Assembly: GCF_026965535.1 (NCBI RefSeq)
Contig: NZ_CP114039.1
Span: 4,898,001 to 4,962,000, forward strand
DNA from: Corallococcus sp. NCRR
GTDB taxonomy: Bacteria > Myxococcota > Myxococcia > Myxococcales > Myxococcaceae
Direction: 5' to 3'
Length of the DNA: 64,000 nucleotides
Below, one piece after another: positions 8,519 through 16,632 of the stretch; positions within the stretch are counted from its first letter, which is position 1, and each line of letters begins with the position of its first letter. Under the pieces are notes generated by a model. It did not search any database and was not told the origin of the DNA. It saw only the letters and a program-made list of their open reading frames with translations. The position numbers and the translations under genes are program-made.

Positions 8519-9919
8519 CTACTCGCTCCGGGCGCGGCTTTCGAAGCGCGTGTACTCCGCGAGGAACACCAGCTCGACGGACCCGATGGGGCCGTTACGC
8601 TGCTTGGCGACGATGAGCTCCACGGGGATGACCGTGTTGCCGCCGCCACCTCCGCCCCCGCCGCCTCCACCCCCGCCGCCTCCGCCACCGCCTCCCTCGC
8701 CGTCCTCCTCCGTCTCACGGTGGATGAACATCACCACGTCGGCGTCCTGCTCGATGGAGCCGGACTCACGCAGGTCGGACAGCATGGGCTTGCCGCCCTT
8801 GCGCTCCTCCACCTTACGGCTGAGCTGGCTGAGCGCGATGATGGGCACCTCCAGCTCCTTGGCCAGCTGCTTGAGCGCGCGGGAGATTTCCGCGACCTCC
8901 AACTGGCGGCTCTCCACCTTGCCCTTCTGGTGCATCAGCTGGAGGTAGTCGATGACGATGAGCGACAGGCGCGGGTCCTTCTGCTTCACGCGCCGCGCCT
9001 TCGCGCGCAGGTCGAACGGGGACAGGCCGCCGGAGTCGTCGATGTAGATGGGCGCGTTGTAGAGGGCGCCCGCCATCTCCTGGAACTTCTCCTCGTCGTG
9101 CGGGGACAGCCGGCCGCCGCGCAGCTTCTTCATGTCCACGCGCGCGGTGGACGCGAGCAGACGCATGAGGAGCTGATCCGCGGGCATTTCCAGGCTGAAG
9201 ATGCCGACGGCCTTGTTCTCCTTCAGCGCCGCGTGCACCGCGATGTTCATGGCGAAGGACGTCTTGCCGATGCCGGGACGCGCCGCGAGGATGATGAGCT
9301 CACCGGCGTGCAGGCCGGTCAGCTGGTTGTCCAGGTCGATGTAGCCCGTGGACAGGCCCGTCACGCCCGTCGCCGCGGTCTTCATCTTGTCCAGCAGGTC
9401 GAGCGTCTGCTCCATCAGCTCGCTGACCGGACGCAGGTCGCCTTCGCGCTTCTTCTCCGCGAGGAGGAAGACCTTGCGCTCGGCCTCGTCGAGCAGGACC
9501 TCCAGCTCGCCCGTCTCCTGGCTGGCGAGGTCTTGAATTTCCCGGCCCACGTTGGCCAGGCGCCTGCGCAGCGCTTGGTCCTTGACGATGTGGGCGTACT
9601 GGACGGCGTTGGCCGCCAGCGGGACGACCTGGTCCAGGCCCATCAGGTACGCGGGGCCGCCCACCGCGACGAGCTGGCCCAGGACCTTGAGCTCCTCCGC
9701 GAGCGTCAGGTGGTCCACCTGCTTGCTCTGCTGATCCAGCCGCATCATCGCGGCGAAGATCTGCGCGTGCGAAGGGCTGGCGAAGTCGTCCGCGTGGACG
9801 ACCTCCGCCACGGGCGTGATGAGCCCGTTGTCCGCCAGCACGGCGCCCAGCACCGCACGCTCCGCGGCGAGATCCTCGTGGACCCGCCGTCCTTCCCTAC
9901 CGTCCAGGACGTTCTGCAT
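8519..9919 (-). CDS. dnaB: Replicative DNA helicase DnaB with polyglycine insert
   Basis: The hexameric replication-fork helicase, 466 residues. It has the N-terminal primase-interacting domain (from AAERAVLGAVL), a linker, and a RecA-like helicase domain with Walker A ARPGIGKT at about 213-220, Walker B LIVIDYLQLM, and the arginine-finger region LSQLSRKVEERKG. Near the C-terminus, residues 409-427 are 19 consecutive glycines, placed after an acidic EEDGE and just before the conserved IVAKQRNGP strand. Other DnaB proteins have only a short polar loop there. The helicase signature is otherwise complete. Confidence 0.96.
   Translation of the reverse strand: MQNVLDGREGRRVHEDLAAERAVLGAVLADNGLITPVAEVVHADDFASPSHAQIFAAMMRLDQQSKQVDHLTLAEELKVLGQLVAVGGPAYLMGLDQVVPLAANAVQYAHIVKDQALRRRLANVGREIQDLASQETGELEVLLDEAERKVFLLAEKKREGDLRPVSELMEQTLDLLDKMKTAATGVTGLSTGYIDLDNQLTGLHAGELIILAARPGIGKTSFAMNIAVHAALKENKAVGIFSLEMPADQLLMRLLASTARVDMKKLRGGRLSPHDEEKFQEMAGALYNAPIYIDDSGGLSPFDLRAKARRVKQKDPRLSLIVIDYLQLMHQKGKVESRQLEVAEISRALKQLAKELEVPIIALSQLSRKVEERKGGKPMLSDLRESGSIEQDADVVMFIHRETEEDGEGGGGGGGGGGGGGGGGGGGNTVIPVELIVAKQRNGPIGSVELVFLAEYTRFESRARSE
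8639..8695 (-). repeat. GGN trinucleotide tract encoding Gly19 in dnaB
   Basis: Nineteen successive glycine codons, mixing GGC, GGT, GGA and GGG, so the tract is not a perfect microsatellite. The mixed codons suggest it is maintained rather than a fresh polymerase slip. Confidence 0.95.
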
Positions 9920-10034
9920 GGCTGCTTGGAACCTCTACAGGCAGCGTCTGACACGTTCCAGCGGACGTCCAGTTTCCAGGCAACAGACCTGTAGCACCCG
10001 GTAGGTCCGGGAGGGATGCCGCGACCCGCCGTGG

Positions 10035-10057
10035 CACCCGGGCCCGGCCTCCGGGTG
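10035..10057 (-). terminator. Candidate terminator after LytTR regulator gene
   Basis: A 7-bp stem, CACCCGG at 10035-10041 with CCGGGTG at 10051-10057 and a GC-rich 9-base loop, lies 20 bases beyond the stop of the response-regulator gene. It has no T run. Confidence 0.35.
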
Positions 10058-10077
10058 AACCGACCCGCCGCGTCGGG

Positions 10078-10848
10078 CTATTCGGCGGCGCCCCACTGCT
10101 GGAGGAAGGCCTCCCGGTAGGTGCGGCTGAGGATCACCGTGGAGCCGTCCTTGAGCACCAGGATGCCGTCCCCATGGGTCCACGGCTCCAGCCGGGCCAC
10201 GGCCTCCAGGTTCACCAGGTCGCTCCGGTGCACGCGCACGAAGCGGGTGGGGTCCAGGCGCTCCTCCAGGGCCCGCAGCGTCTGGCGCACCAGGTGTTCG
10301 CCCTGGGCGGTGAAGAGCCGCACGTACTTGTCCTCCGACGACAGGCGCCAGACGGTATCCAGGCGCAGGGGGACCCAGCCCTCGCCCACCTTCACCACCA
10401 GCCGCTCCAGGGGGCGCTCCGGGCGGGCCCTGGCCACCGTGGCGAGCAGGGCGTCCAGCGCGGCGGAGCCGTGCGTGCCCGCGCTCAAGAGCGCATGGGC
10501 CTTGTCGAGCGCCCGGGTGAAGCGGCCGGCGTCGTAGGGCTTGAGGAGGTAGTCCGCCGCGTGGGCCTCGAAGGCCTGGAGCGCGAAGCGTTCGTAGGCG
10601 GTGGAGAAGATGACCGCGGGACACGCGTCCGGCCCGAGCGCCTCCAGGACCTCGAAGCCGGTGAGCCCGGGCATCTGCACGTCCAGCACCACCAGGTCCG
10701 GCCGCAGTGACTCGATGCGCGCGAGCGCCTCCGTCCCGTCCTGTGCCTCGCCCACGCAGGTGAAGCGCGCGTCGTCCGCCAGCAGGCGCTTCACCTTCGC
10801 GCGAGCGGGCGCCTCATCGTCCACCACCAGCACGCGGAACACCGTCAT
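10078..10848 (-). CDS. LytTR-family response regulator
   Basis: A 256-residue transcription regulator with a receiver domain (acidic pair Asp10/Asp11, phospho-acceptor Asp56 in VVLDVQMPG, Thr83, Lys103 in LLKPYD) and a C-terminal LytTR DNA-binding domain (about 145-250, with VWRLSSEDKYVRLF and FVRVHRSDLVNL). It lies 52 bases downstream of a LytS/YehU-type sensor kinase, its evident partner. The target genes are unknown, but the co-transcribed acyltransferase suggests envelope or surface-polymer modification. Confidence 0.92.
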   Translation of the reverse strand: MTVFRVLVVDDEAPARAKVKRLLADDARFTCVGEAQDGTEALARIESLRPDLVVLDVQMPGLTGFEVLEALGPDACPAVIFSTAYERFALQAFEAHAADYLLKPYDAGRFTRALDKAHALLSAGTHGSAALDALLATVARARPERPLERLVVKVGEGWVPLRLDTVWRLSSEDKYVRLFTAQGEHLVRQTLRALEERLDPTRFVRVHRSDLVNLEAVARLEPWTHGDGILVLKDGSTVILSRTYREAFLQQWGAAE

Positions 10849-10900
10849 GAGGTGACCTCCCAGCGCTCCCGTTGCGTCCGCGTCCTCACGCGCGTTGCCC

Positions 10901-12028
10901 TCATGACGCCTCCACCCGGGCCTTCTCGCGGGGCAGCCACGCCGTCACGCGCGCGCCGCCCTCGGGGCCAGCACCTCGCTCCAGGCGCGCGCGGTCACCA
11001 TGCAGCAGCGTGAGCACGCGCTCCAACTGCGTCAGGCCCACGCCGGGCCCGGAGGCAGGGGAGGGCGCCCCGAAGCCGCGCCCGGTGTCCTCCACCTCCA
11101 GCGCCCAGTGGTCCGCTTCCGCACGCGCGCGGATGCGCACCTCCAGCGCGCCGCGCAGGTCCTGGTTGTGCTTCACCGCGTTCTCCACCAGCGTCTGGAG
11201 CGCGAAGCAGGGCACGCGCTGGGACTCCAGGCCCGGCGCCACGTCCCACCGCACGTCCAGGCGGTCTCCGAAGCGCGCCGCGAGCAGTGCGACGAAGCGC
11301 TCGGTGTGCCCGCGCTCCTCGGCCAGCGTCCAGGTGGGCTCGGTGCGCTCCAGGCTCGCGCGCAGCAGCTGGCCCAGGTCGCTCAGGAGCCGGTCCGTGC
11401 GCGGCAGGTCCTCGTACATCACCGACCCGATGGTGTGCAGCGCGTTGAAGAGGAAGTGCGGGTGCAGCTGGCCCGTGAGCGACTGGAGCTGCGCGGCCCG
11501 CAGCTCCCCCTCCAGCTCCGCCGAGCGCAGCGCGCGGGCCTGCCGCTCCCGCCACTCGTACAGGAGCGCGATGACCGCGCAGCCGAGGCCGTAGGTGATG
11601 AGGTCCTTCTGCGCCTCCATGGGGAGCGCGTACACGGGAGGCCCCAGGTCGTAGTCCCCCAGCTCCAGCAGCGCGTAGACGCCGTGCCGCAGCCCCGCCA
11701 TCAGCGCGATGTGCAGCGACGTGAAGACGAGGAACGCCGCCGCGTGGATGCCCAGGAAGCGCGCCCAGCCCACACGCGGCGACGGCGCGTTGAGCACCGC
11801 CGTCATCAGCACGGGGAGCAGCATGGTGACGGCGAGCGCGCTGGTCATCTCCCAGATGAACGCCGGCGCCCAGTGGCCCGGATGGGGCCGCATGAGCTGC
11901 ATCAGCCGCACCGCGCTGCCCTGCCACACGCCCAGCACCAGCCCGAACGCCAGGAGCTTCAGTGCCGGACGCAACCGCGGCCGGGGCCAGCGCCACCGCG
12001 TGGATGCAGCCTCGTCCCAGGCCCTCAC
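10901..12028 (-). CDS. LytS/YehU-type sensor histidine kinase
   Basis: A 375-residue inner-membrane kinase. The N-terminal half has about four hydrophobic helices (LLAFGLVLGVW, ALAVTMLLPVLMTAVL, FLGIHAAAFLVFTSLHIALM, LITYGLGCAVIALL). The His_kinase domain follows, with LHPHFLFNALHTIG at 188-201 containing the phosphorylated His, then an ATPase domain with N-box VENAVKHN and G-box DTGRGFG. Its GTG start overlaps the TGA of the acyltransferase gene (GTGA). It phosphorylates the LytTR regulator encoded next; the signal is unknown. Confidence 0.9.
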   Translation of the reverse strand: MRAWDEAASTRWRWPRPRLRPALKLLAFGLVLGVWQGSAVRLMQLMRPHPGHWAPAFIWEMTSALAVTMLLPVLMTAVLNAPSPRVGWARFLGIHAAAFLVFTSLHIALMAGLRHGVYALLELGDYDLGPPVYALPMEAQKDLITYGLGCAVIALLYEWRERQARALRSAELEGELRAAQLQSLTGQLHPHFLFNALHTIGSVMYEDLPRTDRLLSDLGQLLRASLERTEPTWTLAEERGHTERFVALLAARFGDRLDVRWDVAPGLESQRVPCFALQTLVENAVKHNQDLRGALEVRIRARAEADHWALEVEDTGRGFGAPSPASGPGVGLTQLERVLTLLHGDRARLERGAGPEGGARVTAWLPREKARVEAS

Positions 12029-13182
12029 CCCACGGCCTCCGAGGCGAGGACGGCCGGACGCGCGGCCCGGGGCTTCATGCCGAAGAGCGGACGCAGCCAG
12101 GACACGCGGGACACGCCTTCACACAGCGCCAGCGTGACGGCGAAGGACAGCGTGAGCACCGCGAGGAGCATGGCCCAGGGCCCCACCGGCAGGCGCAGGC
12201 ACAGGTAGCCCACGCAGACGATGACCGTCTGGTGGAAGATGTAGAACGGATAGGACAGCGCCTGCGCGCGCGGAAGCCACGCGGGAGACGTGCGCACGTG
12301 GTGCCGCGCCCAGGCCATCGCCGTCAGCACCCCGCTCCAGATGAGCACCGTGCCCCCCACGATGGCGGGCACCACCGGCATCACCGGCCACGGCCACACC
12401 ACCTCCACGATGATCGCCGCCACCGTCAGGGCCAGGAGCCCGTGGCGCAGCGCCACCAGCCGCTGCCACACGCCCGGGCAGCGGCCCAGCAGGTGCCCGT
12501 AGAGGAACAGCAGGCCGTAGTGGATGAACGTGCGCGGATCATCGAACAGCGCGTGCGTCTCCGGAAAGTCGCGCAAGAGCACCCGGTTGAGCGCCAGCGG
12601 CACCCCGAGCCACAGCACGTTCACCCCGCGCGACAGCCACGCGTCCGCCCCCGCGAGGAACCGCGCCCCCGCTTGCGTGCGCAGCAGCGCGAAGAGGGGC
12701 AGGGCCAGCAGGCAGTAGTGGAACAGGTAGGCCACGAACCACAGATGGTGCCAGCTGAAGCTGCCCGCGGGGTAGGGCACGAACTCGAACACCGTCGGGT
12801 AGAACGCGGCGTAGCTGCCCTGGAACTGCCCCCGGAACAGCCGCTCCACGTAGATTTGAGGCGGCACCACCACGAACATGCCGAACACCAGCGGCAACAA
12901 CAGCCGCTTCGTCCGGTCCTTCGTGAACGCGCCCAGGCTGCGCCGCCGGAGCGCGAACGCGGTGCCCGCGCCGGAGATGACCATCAACAGCGGCATGCGC
13001 ACCAGGTGCAGCAGGCCCATGACGGGCTCCAGCACCGGCAGCGCCTGGGGGCTCTTGATGTGCCACTCCCAGGTGTTGAACATCATCCCGGTGTGGAACA
13101 GGTGCAGGATGACGATGGCCAGCACCCGGAGCCAGTCCAGGTCGGGGTGGTGCGCGGCGGCGGGGCGGAGTGGGGCGCTCAT
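12025..13182 (-). CDS. Acyltransferase family 3 membrane protein
   Basis: A 385-residue integral membrane O-acyltransferase (acyl_transf_3/OatA-like) with about ten hydrophobic segments. It opens with the family's first-helix pattern LDWLRVLAIVILHLFHTGMM, including the conserved Arg and His, followed by RMPLLMVISGAGTAFAL. Members acetylate or succinylate sugars and glycans. The ATG at 13182 is chosen because an AGGAGGT Shine-Dalgarno lies 9 bases upstream; an in-frame GTG at 13245 has none. It is first in an operon with the sensor kinase and LytTR regulator. Confidence 0.88.
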   Translation of the reverse strand: MSAPLRPAAAHHPDLDWLRVLAIVILHLFHTGMMFNTWEWHIKSPQALPVLEPVMGLLHLVRMPLLMVISGAGTAFALRRRSLGAFTKDRTKRLLLPLVFGMFVVVPPQIYVERLFRGQFQGSYAAFYPTVFEFVPYPAGSFSWHHLWFVAYLFHYCLLALPLFALLRTQAGARFLAGADAWLSRGVNVLWLGVPLALNRVLLRDFPETHALFDDPRTFIHYGLLFLYGHLLGRCPGVWQRLVALRHGLLALTVAAIIVEVVWPWPVMPVVPAIVGGTVLIWSGVLTAMAWARHHVRTSPAWLPRAQALSYPFYIFHQTVIVCVGYLCLRLPVGPWAMLLAVLTLSFAVTLALCEGVSRVSWLRPLFGMKPRAARPAVLASEAVG

Positions 13183-13308
13183 GCGGTGGGGACCTCCTGA
13201 CGGTGTCCGCCGCTGAAGTACCCATGTCCGCGCTCCTGGCTCCACGCGGATGCCGTGAAACGGACCGCCCGCGGCGCGAACCGGACGGGCCGGGAGGCTG
13301 GAGACGCG

Positions 13309-13339
13309 AAAAGGGCCGCCCGGTCGCCCGGACGGCCCT
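13309..13339 (-). terminator. Rho-independent terminator after rplI
   Basis: On the minus strand a 12-bp stem with one G-T wobble (13312-13323 with 13328-13339) and a 4-base loop is followed directly by TTTT. It ends the spoVG-to-rplI run 40 bases beyond the rplI stop. Confidence 0.85.
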
Positions 13340-13379
13340 CTTGCTTGAAGCGATGGAGCGCTTCAGGTGAAGCGGTGGA

Positions 13380-13823
13380 CTACTCGGCCACCACGTCGAC
13401 CTTGATCTTCGCCGTCACCTCGCGGTGCAGGCGCAGCTCCACGTCGTAGCTGCCCAGCGACTTGATGGGGTCGGCCAGGTGCAGCTGGCGGCGATCCACC
13501 TGCTGGCCCTGGGCCGCGAGCGCCTCGGCGATGTCCAGCACCGTGACGGAGCCGAACAGCTTGTCCTGCTCGCCCACCTTGCGCTTGATGGTGACCTTGA
13601 CGGCGCCCAGCTTCTTGGCCTGCTCGTCGGCAGCACCCTTCAGCTTGGCGTTGCGCGCCGTCTGCACGGACTTCTCGTGCTCCAGCTGACGCAGGTTCTG
13701 CTCGCTCGCCAGGACCGCCTTCTTGCGCGGCAGCAGGAAGTTACGGCCGAAGCCGTCCTTCACCGTGACGAGCTCGCCGGACTTGCCGAGGTTGTCGATG
13801 TCCTCACGCAGAATGACCTTCAT
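13380..13823 (-). CDS. rplI: 50S ribosomal protein L9
   Basis: A 147-residue two-domain 23S rRNA-binding protein. It has the N-terminal L9 signature MKVILREDIDNLGKSGELV and GFGRNFLLPRKKAV, a long connecting helix (about 45-75), and a C-terminal domain beginning VTIKRKVGEQDKLFGSV. Length and start are normal. It is the last gene of the rpsF-rpsR-rplI operon and is followed by a strong terminator. Confidence 0.97.
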   Translation of the reverse strand: MKVILREDIDNLGKSGELVTVKDGFGRNFLLPRKKAVLASEQNLRQLEHEKSVQTARNAKLKGAADEQAKKLGAVKVTIKRKVGEQDKLFGSVTVLDIAEALAAQGQQVDRRQLHLADPIKSLGSYDVELRLHREVTAKIKVDVVAE

Positions 13824-13853
13824 GTTCCTGTCTCCTGTGTTGCGGACCGGCGA

Positions 13854-14258
13854 CTAGCCGACCACCGCGTTGTAGGGGAGGAGCGCGATGCCGCGGGCGC
13901 GCTTGATGGCCACCGCCACCTCACGCTGGTGCTTCGCGCAGTTGCCGGAGATGCGGCGGGGGATGATCTTGCCGCGCTCGGTGACGAAGTACTTCAGCGT
14001 CGCCTGGTCCTTGAAGTCCACCGACGCGTTCTTCTCCGCGCAGAACCGGCAGACCTTCTTGCGGCCGAAGCCACGACCACCGCGCTTGTCGTCGTCGCCG
14101 CCCATACCGCCGCGGTCGCCGCGATCGCCACCACGGTCGCGGTCACCGCCGCGATCACCACCACGGTCGCCACCGCGCGAACCGCCGCCGTAGCCGCCGC
14201 CACCACCGGGGCCGCGGGAAGCGCCCGCGCCCTGCTTGCTATCCATGCCGTTGCTCAT
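13854..14258 (-). CDS. rpsR: 30S ribosomal protein S18 with RGG/RGD-rich N-terminal extension
   Basis: The C-terminal 70 residues are an ordinary zinc-type S18: KVCRFCAEK with Cxx[20 protein letters not shown] with further Cys/His, and the rRNA-binding [12 protein letters not shown]. Before this lies an extension of about 65 residues made almost only of Gly, Arg and Asp, with repeated RGGD units. Bacterial S18 is usually about 75 residues, so the 134-residue product is nearly doubled. The ATG at 14258 has a purine-rich AGGAAACGAG upstream. An in-frame ATG four codons later (14246) would not remove the extension. Confidence 0.95.
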   Translation of the reverse strand: MSNGMDSKQGAGASRGPGGGGGYGGGSRGGDRGGDRGGDRDRGGDRGDRGGMGGDDDKRGGRGFGRKKVCRFCAEKNASVDFKDQATLKYFVTERGKIIPRRISGNCAKHQREVAVAIKRARGIALLPYNAVVG

Positions 14259-14305
14259 GAACGTTCTCGTTTCCTGGAAGGTTGGGTGAAGGTCCCGTCA
14301 GAGGC

Positions 14306-14782
14306 TCAAGCCTCCTCCGCGGACTCCTCTTCCGAATCGCCACCCGCGAACTCAGGCGTCTCGCCGCGGAAGCCACCCTCGCGCTCGGCGGGAGCGCCCG
14401 GACGGGTCTCCTCGACGTCGCCGGCCAGCTTGAGGTCCTCGAGCACCGGACGCGACTCGGGATCCACCTCGTCCGCGATCTTCACGGAGATGTAGCGCGT
14501 CACGTCGTCGATGTTGCGCAGGTTGCGCTCGATCTCCGCCACCAGCTTGCCGTCACCCAGGAAGCTCGTGTGGACGTAGATGGCGCGGGGCTGCTTGGCC
14601 ACGGGGAACAGGGTCTTCTTCTTCCCCCACACCGTGAAGCGGAGGACCTTGCCGCCCTCACGCGAAACGATGCCGCGGACGCGCTCCTTGAGCTTGTCCA
14701 CGTTGTCGTCGGTCACGTCCGGCTTGACCAGGAAGATGGTCTCGTACTCACGAAGCCGCTTGGCGGCCTGCGTCTCTGCCAT
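14306..14782 (-). CDS. rpsF: 30S ribosomal protein S6
   Basis: S6 binds the central domain of 16S rRNA as a pair with S18. The 158-residue protein contains the family core RLREYETIFLVKPDVT, the strand AIYVHTSFLGDG and the helix LRNIDDVTRYISVKI. A tail of about 45 residues rich in Glu, Gly and Ala follows (ending SEEESAEEA). Acidic tails on S6 occur in other bacteria. The ATG at 14782 follows a GGGGAG ribosome-binding site. It is the first gene of the S6-S18-L9 operon, with a promoter about 200 bases upstream. Confidence 0.96.
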   Translation of the reverse strand: MAETQAAKRLREYETIFLVKPDVTDDNVDKLKERVRGIVSREGGKVLRFTVWGKKKTLFPVAKQPRAIYVHTSFLGDGKLVAEIERNLRNIDDVTRYISVKIADEVDPESRPVLEDLKLAGDVEETRPGAPAEREGGFRGETPEFAGGDSEEESAEEA

Positions 14783-14809
14783 GTTTCTCTCCCCTTGGGG
14801 TCGAGTGCC

Positions 14810-14826
14810 CCCCGGACCATCCGGGG
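14810..14826 (-). promoter_or_regulatory. Leader hairpin upstream of rpsF (possible S6:S18 regulatory site)
   Basis: A perfect 7-bp inverted repeat (14810-14816 with 14820-14826) and a 3-base loop lie 28-44 bases before the rpsF start. S6-S18 operons in many bacteria are autoregulated by an mRNA leader hairpin bound by the S6:S18 complex. I cannot confirm the specific bulged CCG feature, so this is a position-based candidate only. Confidence 0.3.
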
Positions 14827-14983
14827 AGCGGGGAAACGGCCGGAGGCCCTCGAAGGCCACCACCGGGGACGGGAAATCCTCTCGCGCGCCCGTCACCGTC
14901 GCGCCTTGGCCCGTGCGTGAACACGGGAAGCTTTGAAAGAACATCCACCGGAAGAAGCGTGGGACGCACTCCGGGGGAAGGGG

Positions 14984-15013
14984 CTTCTAAGAGGACCCCT
15001 TGCGGAAAGTCAA
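14984..15013 (-). promoter_or_regulatory. Promoter for rpsF-rpsR-rplI operon
   Basis: On the minus strand TTGACT (complement of 15008-15013) and TAGAAG (complement of 14984-14989) are separated by 18 bases. The expected start near 14977 leaves a 195-base leader before the rpsF ATG, long for a ribosomal operon without regulation. Confidence 0.55.
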
Positions 15014-15059
15014 GCGAAGGCAGGGGGGCAGGCGGCCGAGCGCCGGAGGTCCGGGCGCT

Positions 15060-15635
15060 TCAGGCCCGGCGGTTGTGGCGGTTCATCGCCGTGGACAGCC
15101 CGTCGCGCACCCAGCTCTCCGCCATGTCCGCCGCCTTGCCGATGAGCTCCTCCAACTGCCGGCGCTCGCCGTCGTCGAAGTTGGACAGGACGTAGCCCGC
15201 CACGCGCTCCTTGGCGTTGGGCCCTTCTGGCTTGCCAATGCCCACCCGCACGCGGATGAAGGCGTCCTCGCCCAGGCACTGCACCATGCTCTTGAGCCCG
15301 TTGTGCCCGCCCGCGCCGCCGCCCGCCTTGAGCTGCAGCCGCCCGAAGGGCAGGTCCAACTCGTCGTGCACCACGAGCACGTCCTGCACCGCGATCTTGT
15401 AGAAGCGCGCGGCCTCCGCCACGGAGCGGCCGGACAGGTTCATGTACGTCTGCGGCTCCACGAAGAGGATGCGCTCGCCGCCCAGGCTCCCCTGGCCCAC
15501 CCGCGCCTGGAACTTGTCCTGGGTGAGCTCCGCGCGGGCGCGTGACAACAGCGCGTCCACCACCATGAAGCCGACGTTGTGGCGGTGGCGCTCGTACTCG
15601 CGCCCGGGGTTGCCCAGCCCGCAGATGAGCTTCAT
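15060..15635 (-). CDS. pth: Peptidyl-tRNA hydrolase
   Basis: Releases peptides from prematurely dropped peptidyl-tRNA. The 191-residue protein has the family start [20 protein letters not shown] with the active-site His of the HNVGF motif (conserved Asn/His region), [23 protein letters not shown], and [11 protein letters not shown]. The ATG at 15635 is preceded by GGGAG. It lies downstream of rplY in the same order as Firmicute ctc-pth (spoVC), but a terminator-like hairpin separates the two. Confidence 0.96.
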   Translation of the reverse strand: MKLICGLGNPGREYERHRHNVGFMVVDALLSRARAELTQDKFQARVGQGSLGGERILFVEPQTYMNLSGRSVAEAARFYKIAVQDVLVVHDELDLPFGRLQLKAGGGAGGHNGLKSMVQCLGEDAFIRVRVGIGKPEGPNAKERVAGYVLSNFDDGERRQLEELIGKAADMAESWVRDGLSTAMNRHNRRA

Positions 15636-15681
15636 GGACGGCTCCCAAGGAGGGTGGGGGCTTGAAGGGCCCACACCCCGG

Positions 15682-15722
15682 AAAAAGACAGCGGGGCAGG
15701 CCCTGGAAGAGGCCCGCCCCGC
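15682..15722 (-). terminator. Intrinsic terminator between rplY and pth
   Basis: The stem GCGGGGC/GCCCCGC (15691-15697 with 15716-15722) continues past one mismatch into GGCC/GGCC, with an 8-base loop. On the minus strand it is followed by a 5-base T run at 15682-15686. It lies 28 bases past the rplY stop and 47 bases before pth. Confidence 0.75.
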
Positions 15723-15749
15723 GAAGAGACACTGAACGGCGGAAGAGGA

Positions 15750-16439
15750 CTACTTCTTCGCCGGGGCCTTGGCCGCGGCCGCCGCGGGGGCCTTCGCGTC
15801 GCCCGCCTTCGCGTCGCCCGCCTTGCCCGCCGCGGGGGCCGCGGCAGCAGCGGCCGCCGCCGGAGCCGCCTCCGCCGCTTCCGGCGCGGCGATGGTCGCG
15901 ATGGTGTAGTTGACGTGCGTCTTCACGGACACGCCCTCGGGGAGCTTCACGTCGTTCACGTGGAGGGCTTCCGCGATCTTCAGGTTGGTGACGTCCACTT
16001 CAATCTGGAGCGGGATGGCGCCGGGGAGCGCCCAGACCTCCAGGTTGCGGCGCACCTGGGTGAGCAGACCGCCGTCCGCCACGCCCACGGCCTTGCCGGT
16101 GAGCACCACGGGGATGTTCACCTTGACCTGCTCCTTCTCGCTCACGGCGATGAAGTCCGCGTGCAGGATGTCGCGGGTGAGCGGATCCATCTGGTAGTCC
16201 TTCAGGAGGACCTGCTGCTCGTTGCCCGCCAGCTTCAGCTGGATGAGCGTGTTCAGCTTGTGCGGGGTGTTGATGGCGACGCGGATGGCCTTGGGGTCCA
16301 CGGAGATGTGCAGCGGCGCCTTCAGGTGCTTTCCGTAGACGACGGCGGGGACCTGGCCAGCGGCGCGCAGGCGGCGGGCAACGCCCTTGCCGGAGTTGTC
16401 ACGGGCCTGCGCTTCGAGGGTGCTCTTGTCGGTGGCCAT
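15750..16439 (-). CDS. rplY: 50S ribosomal protein L25/general stress protein Ctc
   Basis: Binds 5S rRNA. The 229-residue product is the long Ctc form: an N-terminal L25 domain (about 1-95, with GKGVARRLRAAGQVPAVVYG), a C-terminal TL5-type beta domain (about 96-185), and then about 45 residues of Ala/Lys/Pro low complexity ending in PAKK. Such tails are common in deltaproteobacterial L25. Start ATG 16439 follows a GAGAG site. It sits downstream of prs, as ctc does in Firmicutes. Confidence 0.95.
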   Translation of the reverse strand: MATDKSTLEAQARDNSGKGVARRLRAAGQVPAVVYGKHLKAPLHISVDPKAIRVAINTPHKLNTLIQLKLAGNEQQVLLKDYQMDPLTRDILHADFIAVSEKEQVKVNIPVVLTGKAVGVADGGLLTQVRRNLEVWALPGAIPLQIEVDVTNLKIAEALHVNDVKLPEGVSVKTHVNYTIATIAAPEAAEAAPAAAAAAAAPAAGKAGDAKAGDAKAPAAAAAKAPAKK

Positions 16440-16632
16440 GGAAGGCTCTCTTTTCGGTGGGTACCGCGGTGTTCACCGGCGTCTGGGCGCCCTCGGCATC
16501 CCACCCCCATGGTGGGCCCCGAAGACGGCGCCCGGGCCGTTGTGATGGCCCATGGAACCGGTGGAGGGGGCCGGACATGCCAGCCCCCGGGGTCCTTCGT
16601 CAAGCCGCCCTGCTACCCGGCGGCTGTTCTGC

